From contig NZ_OBEN01000008.1 in the NCBI RefSeq assembly GCF_900215655.1, positions 1 to 64,000 on the forward strand: a stretch of DNA of 64,000 nt. Reading direction: 5' to 3'. The position numbers and the translations under genes are program-made. Position 1 is the stretch's first letter. Each line of letters opens with the position of its first letter. The notes beneath the pieces are model-generated. The model had not been told where the DNA came from and made no database searches. It saw only the letters and a list, made by a program, of their open reading frames with translations. Shown one piece after another: positions 62,364 to 64,000 of this stretch. The DNA comes from Hydrogenobacter hydrogenophilus (GTDB taxonomy: Bacteria > Aquificota > Aquificia > Aquificales > Aquificaceae).

Positions 62364-62532
62364 CTAATTGGCTTTTTGACTAATTGACTGTTTGACTAAA
62401 AGACTTTTTGACCACTTATAAACTACAAGCAAAGCGTTGTGACGCTTAAACTTGTTTAGAATAGGGACTTTTTGACTATTTAGCATATTGACCATTTGAC
62501 TTTTTAGCTTGCAGACATTTTGACTTTTTGCT
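62357..62532 (+). repeat. Centromere-like array of 8-bp-phased TGAC iterons
   Basis: TGAC (or AGAC/GGAC) recurs at 62361, 62377, 62385, 62393, 62401, 62409, 62465, 62473, 62489, 62497, 62513 and 62521: every interval is a multiple of 8. The unit is 8 bp, approximately T-N-T-T-T-G-A-C. Two clusters (62357-62412 and 62461-62532) are separated by 48 bp, keeping phase. A short inverted repeat AAGCG/CGCTT lies in the gap. The array begins at the stop of the ScpA-like gene and runs up to the TATAAT of the ParM-like gene. parC sites of ParM/ParR systems have this position. Confidence 0.75.
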
Positions 62533-62556
62533 ATAATAGGTTTACAGGAGGTAATT

Positions 62557-63423
62557 ATGATAGGTATAGATGTGGGGTTTGGTTGGACTAAGGTAGCAAA
62601 GGACGGAGTGGAAGTAGGTAAGTTTCCTACTTGGATCGCTTACTATGAGAGCGGTATGGAAAGCGTAGAGCCCGTAGAATTTGAAGGGAGAGCCTACGTG
62701 GTAGGGGAGGATGCACGCTATAGTAGGAGAAGGATAGAACTGGCAGATGCAGAACTTCTTTTTAGGTTCTTTCCCGTCATAGTAGAATATGCAAAGCGCA
62801 GGTTTCAGCTCAACGATGATGTAGTAAGCGGACTTGCTCCTAAGCATTATGCTCTATACAAGGAAAGTCCCAAGCTTAAAGACCGACTATCCTTCTTAAA
62901 AGCGGTCTTAGTGCAAGGTGTAGGTGTCCTTCTTGACATAGCGGAGGATGTGAGAGATGGAGAAGTGGTATTTGTTATAGATATTGGCTTCAACACGATA
63001 GACTATGTACTTGCCAAAAGAGAAGGGACTACTTGGAGACGCTATGCTATAGGTTCTATAGAAGGATTGGGGGTTCTTCGTGCTATTGAGATTTTCAAAG
63101 AGAAACTACCAAGCTCTCTTTCTATCCTTCAGGGATTTTCTCAATCAAGACTAATAGAGGCTTTTGAAAAAGGTTATGCTACCATAGAAAGCGAAAGAGT
63201 AGAGTTGAAACCTTACATAGACCTTGCTTGTGAGGAGTATGTGGACATTCTTTTAAGTAGGCTCAAATCAGAACTTTCAGGTAGAGTAGAGGAGAGAGAT
63301 AAGCTTGTATTAGCAGGTGGTGGAGCTAACCTGATAGAAGCCAGTCTGTTTGGAAAAGATGCCCTTATTCCTAATAAACCTGAATACTCCAATGCAAGAG
63401 GCTATTCAAGGTTTGAACCATGA
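62557..63423 (+). CDS. ParM-like bacterial actin
   Basis: A 288-residue actin-fold ATPase: phosphate 1 IGIDVGFGWTKVA, phosphate 2 FVIDIGFNTIDYVLA, and adenosine loop LVLAGGGANLI. ParM-type filaments push plasmid copies apart. ATG follows ACAGGAGGTAATT, and TATAAT is at about 62531-62537. It overlaps the downstream gene by 4 nt. A truncated copy lies at 52488. The homology is to the ParM/Alp/archaeal-actin group; the subtype is not resolved. Confidence 0.85.
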   Translation: MIGIDVGFGWTKVAKDGVEVGKFPTWIAYYESGMESVEPVEFEGRAYVVGEDARYSRRRIELADAELLFRFFPVIVEYAKRRFQLNDDVVSGLAPKHYALYKESPKLKDRLSFLKAVLVQGVGVLLDIAEDVRDGEVVFVIDIGFNTIDYVLAKREGTTWRRYAIGSIEGLGVLRAIEIFKEKLPSSLSILQGFSQSRLIEAFEKGYATIESERVELKPYIDLACEEYVDILLSRLKSELSGRVEERDKLVLAGGGANLIEASLFGKDALIPNKPEYSNARGYSRFEP

Positions 63424-63749
63424 AGGTACTTCTCAGGCACTTAATAGATCTACAAGAGCCTGCTCTTGAAAGGTTTTCAGTCTTGACTCCTCGCATGAAA
63501 GGAAAACTATTAGAGTTCTTACTGCAGGACTTTTTAGGTAGCATCAGTGAAGAAGAGTGGAAGGAACTATATAAATGTGTCATAGCAAGAGACTACAAAG
63601 GTTTTACAGAGAAGGTAGAGGAAATCTGGGAAAAGAGGGCAGTTAAAAGAGAATACCAAGATAAAAAGCGGATTAACCAAGAAGAGAGAAGTAATCAAAG
63701 TAGCGGTGGATTAAGGAGCTTGGAAAGTATTAAGGAGTTTTTGGAGTAA
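63420..63749 (+). CDS. Small ParR-like partner of the ParM-like actin
   Basis: A 109-residue protein coupled to the ParM gene by ATGA. A strand-helix-helix segment (RFSVLTPRMKGKLLEFLLQD, about 18-37) could be a ribbon-helix-helix DNA-binding fold, and the C-terminal tail is charged and Gln/Ser-rich (KRINQEERSNQSSGG), as in ParR, whose tail binds ParM. Assignment rests on position and size more than on sequence. Confidence 0.55.
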   Translation: MKVLLRHLIDLQEPALERFSVLTPRMKGKLLEFLLQDFLGSISEEEWKELYKCVIARDYKGFTEKVEEIWEKRAVKREYQDKKRINQEERSNQSSGGLRSLESIKEFLE

Positions 63750-63784
63750 AATGTTGAAAACCCTTCTTTTGACTATGCTCAAGA

Positions 63785-64000
63785 GGTTCAACTCCTTATA
63801 GGTACTTAATAAACTACAACCATTTTCTCCATTCCTGAGCAGGAAGAACGAGTTTCAACTCCTTATAGGTACTTAATAAACTGGAAAGGTGTCCTCAACG
63901 GTTTCTCTTGTGGGAAGCAGTTTCAACTCCTTATAGGTACTTAATAAACCATACACGCTCAATGTCTTTCACAGTGGTGTGGTAGCGTTTCAACTCCTTA
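63785..64000 (-). CRISPR. CRISPR array 2, inverted, continues past the window
   Basis: Same 30-nt repeat as array 1 but on the minus strand: repeats at 63785-63814 (one mismatch near its 3' end as read on the minus strand), 63852-63881, 63920-63949, and a partial one from 63987. Spacers are 37, 38 and 37 nt. The degenerate repeat is at the left, so the leader lies to the right outside the window. Its trailer end faces that of array 1. Confidence 0.97.

Noticed and set aside
62413-62460. Extension of the 8-bp iterons through the gap
   Set aside because: The TGAC at 62440 is out of phase and the other 8-mers do not match; only the spacing is kept.
59678-64000. cas genes between or beside the arrays
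   Set aside because: No nuclease, Cascade or Cas1/Cas2 motifs seen in any frame; the DUF488 and nucleotidyltransferase genes are not cas genes.

Overview
The window looks like a chromosome segment of a hydrogen- and sulfur-oxidising thermophile of the Aquificaceae (Hydrogenobacter/Thermocrinis/Aquifex type). I infer this from gene content: a type I sulfide:quinone oxidoreductase whose three key cysteines (124, 156, 347) fall at the Aquifex aeolicus numbering, a HypC-HypD-HoxX hydrogenase-maturation block, an archaeal-type ATP-dependent DNA ligase, a bacterial myo-inositol-phosphate synthase, sulfite dehydrogenase, cytochrome bc1 and a haem-copper oxidase of the YSHP (A2) type. Genes are tightly packed, with many 1-20 nt overlaps. 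No ribosomal RNA was seen and only one tRNA.

Layout. 1-1333: acetate-permease-like gene actP cut off by an insertion-sequence-like end, plus its DUF485 partner. 1.5-16 kb: recR, inositol-phosphate synthase, glycine cleavage gcvH-gcvPA, tRNA(CAT), DNA ligase, obgE, sugar-phosphate isomerase, terC, a MobA-HMA fusion, a small kinase-like gene, a MagIII-like glycosylase, petABC (bc1) and sqr. 16-26.6 kb: mutS2, rpsU, lon, gmk, hoxX, hypD, hypC and a VWA protein. 26.6-34.5 kb: nth, cysM, sirohaem synthesis, dtd, an OmpA-like protein, and the oxidase cluster coxC-sco-coxB-coxA with a 47-residue membrane peptide. 34.5-47.6 kb: TatD-radical SAM fusion, V4R-like protein, PAP2, tgt, hydrolase, an Fe-S/sulfur-transfer operon (iscU, PP-loop enzyme, tusA, DUF1858-like, nfu, aroE) and argF-valS-hldD-argB. 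47.7-51.7 kb: sulfite dehydrogenase, cytochrome c, a geranylgeranyl-reductase-like flavoprotein, an encapsulin shell protein, and a TetR regulator.

51.8-64 kb is an accessory region. It begins with decayed genes (TnpB, a truncated ParM-like actin, frameshifted hypotheticals). It continues with an island of four nucleotidyltransferase (AbiEii/MNT-like) genes and small partner genes, part of which is duplicated. It ends with two CRISPR arrays in opposite orientation that share one 30-nt repeat. Between the arrays lies a compact cassette: a Xer-like tyrosine recombinase, a ScpA-like kleisin, a centromere-like array of strictly 8-bp-phased TGAC iterons, a ParM-like actin and a small ParR-like partner. 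I regard this as the best candidate for an undescribed system: a chromosomally embedded DNA segregation cassette bracketed by CRISPR arrays. No cas genes are visible in the window.

How it fits together: SQR and sulfite dehydrogenase feed electrons to quinone or cytochrome c; bc1 and the A2-type oxidase complete the chain; TusA/IscU/Nfu move sulfur into cofactors and tRNA; HypC/D/HoxX mature [NiFe] hydrogenase. A recurring promoter style is visible: TATAAT 6-10 nt before a start codon with no Shine-Dalgarno, consistent with leaderless transcripts, and often overlapping the stop codon of the preceding gene.
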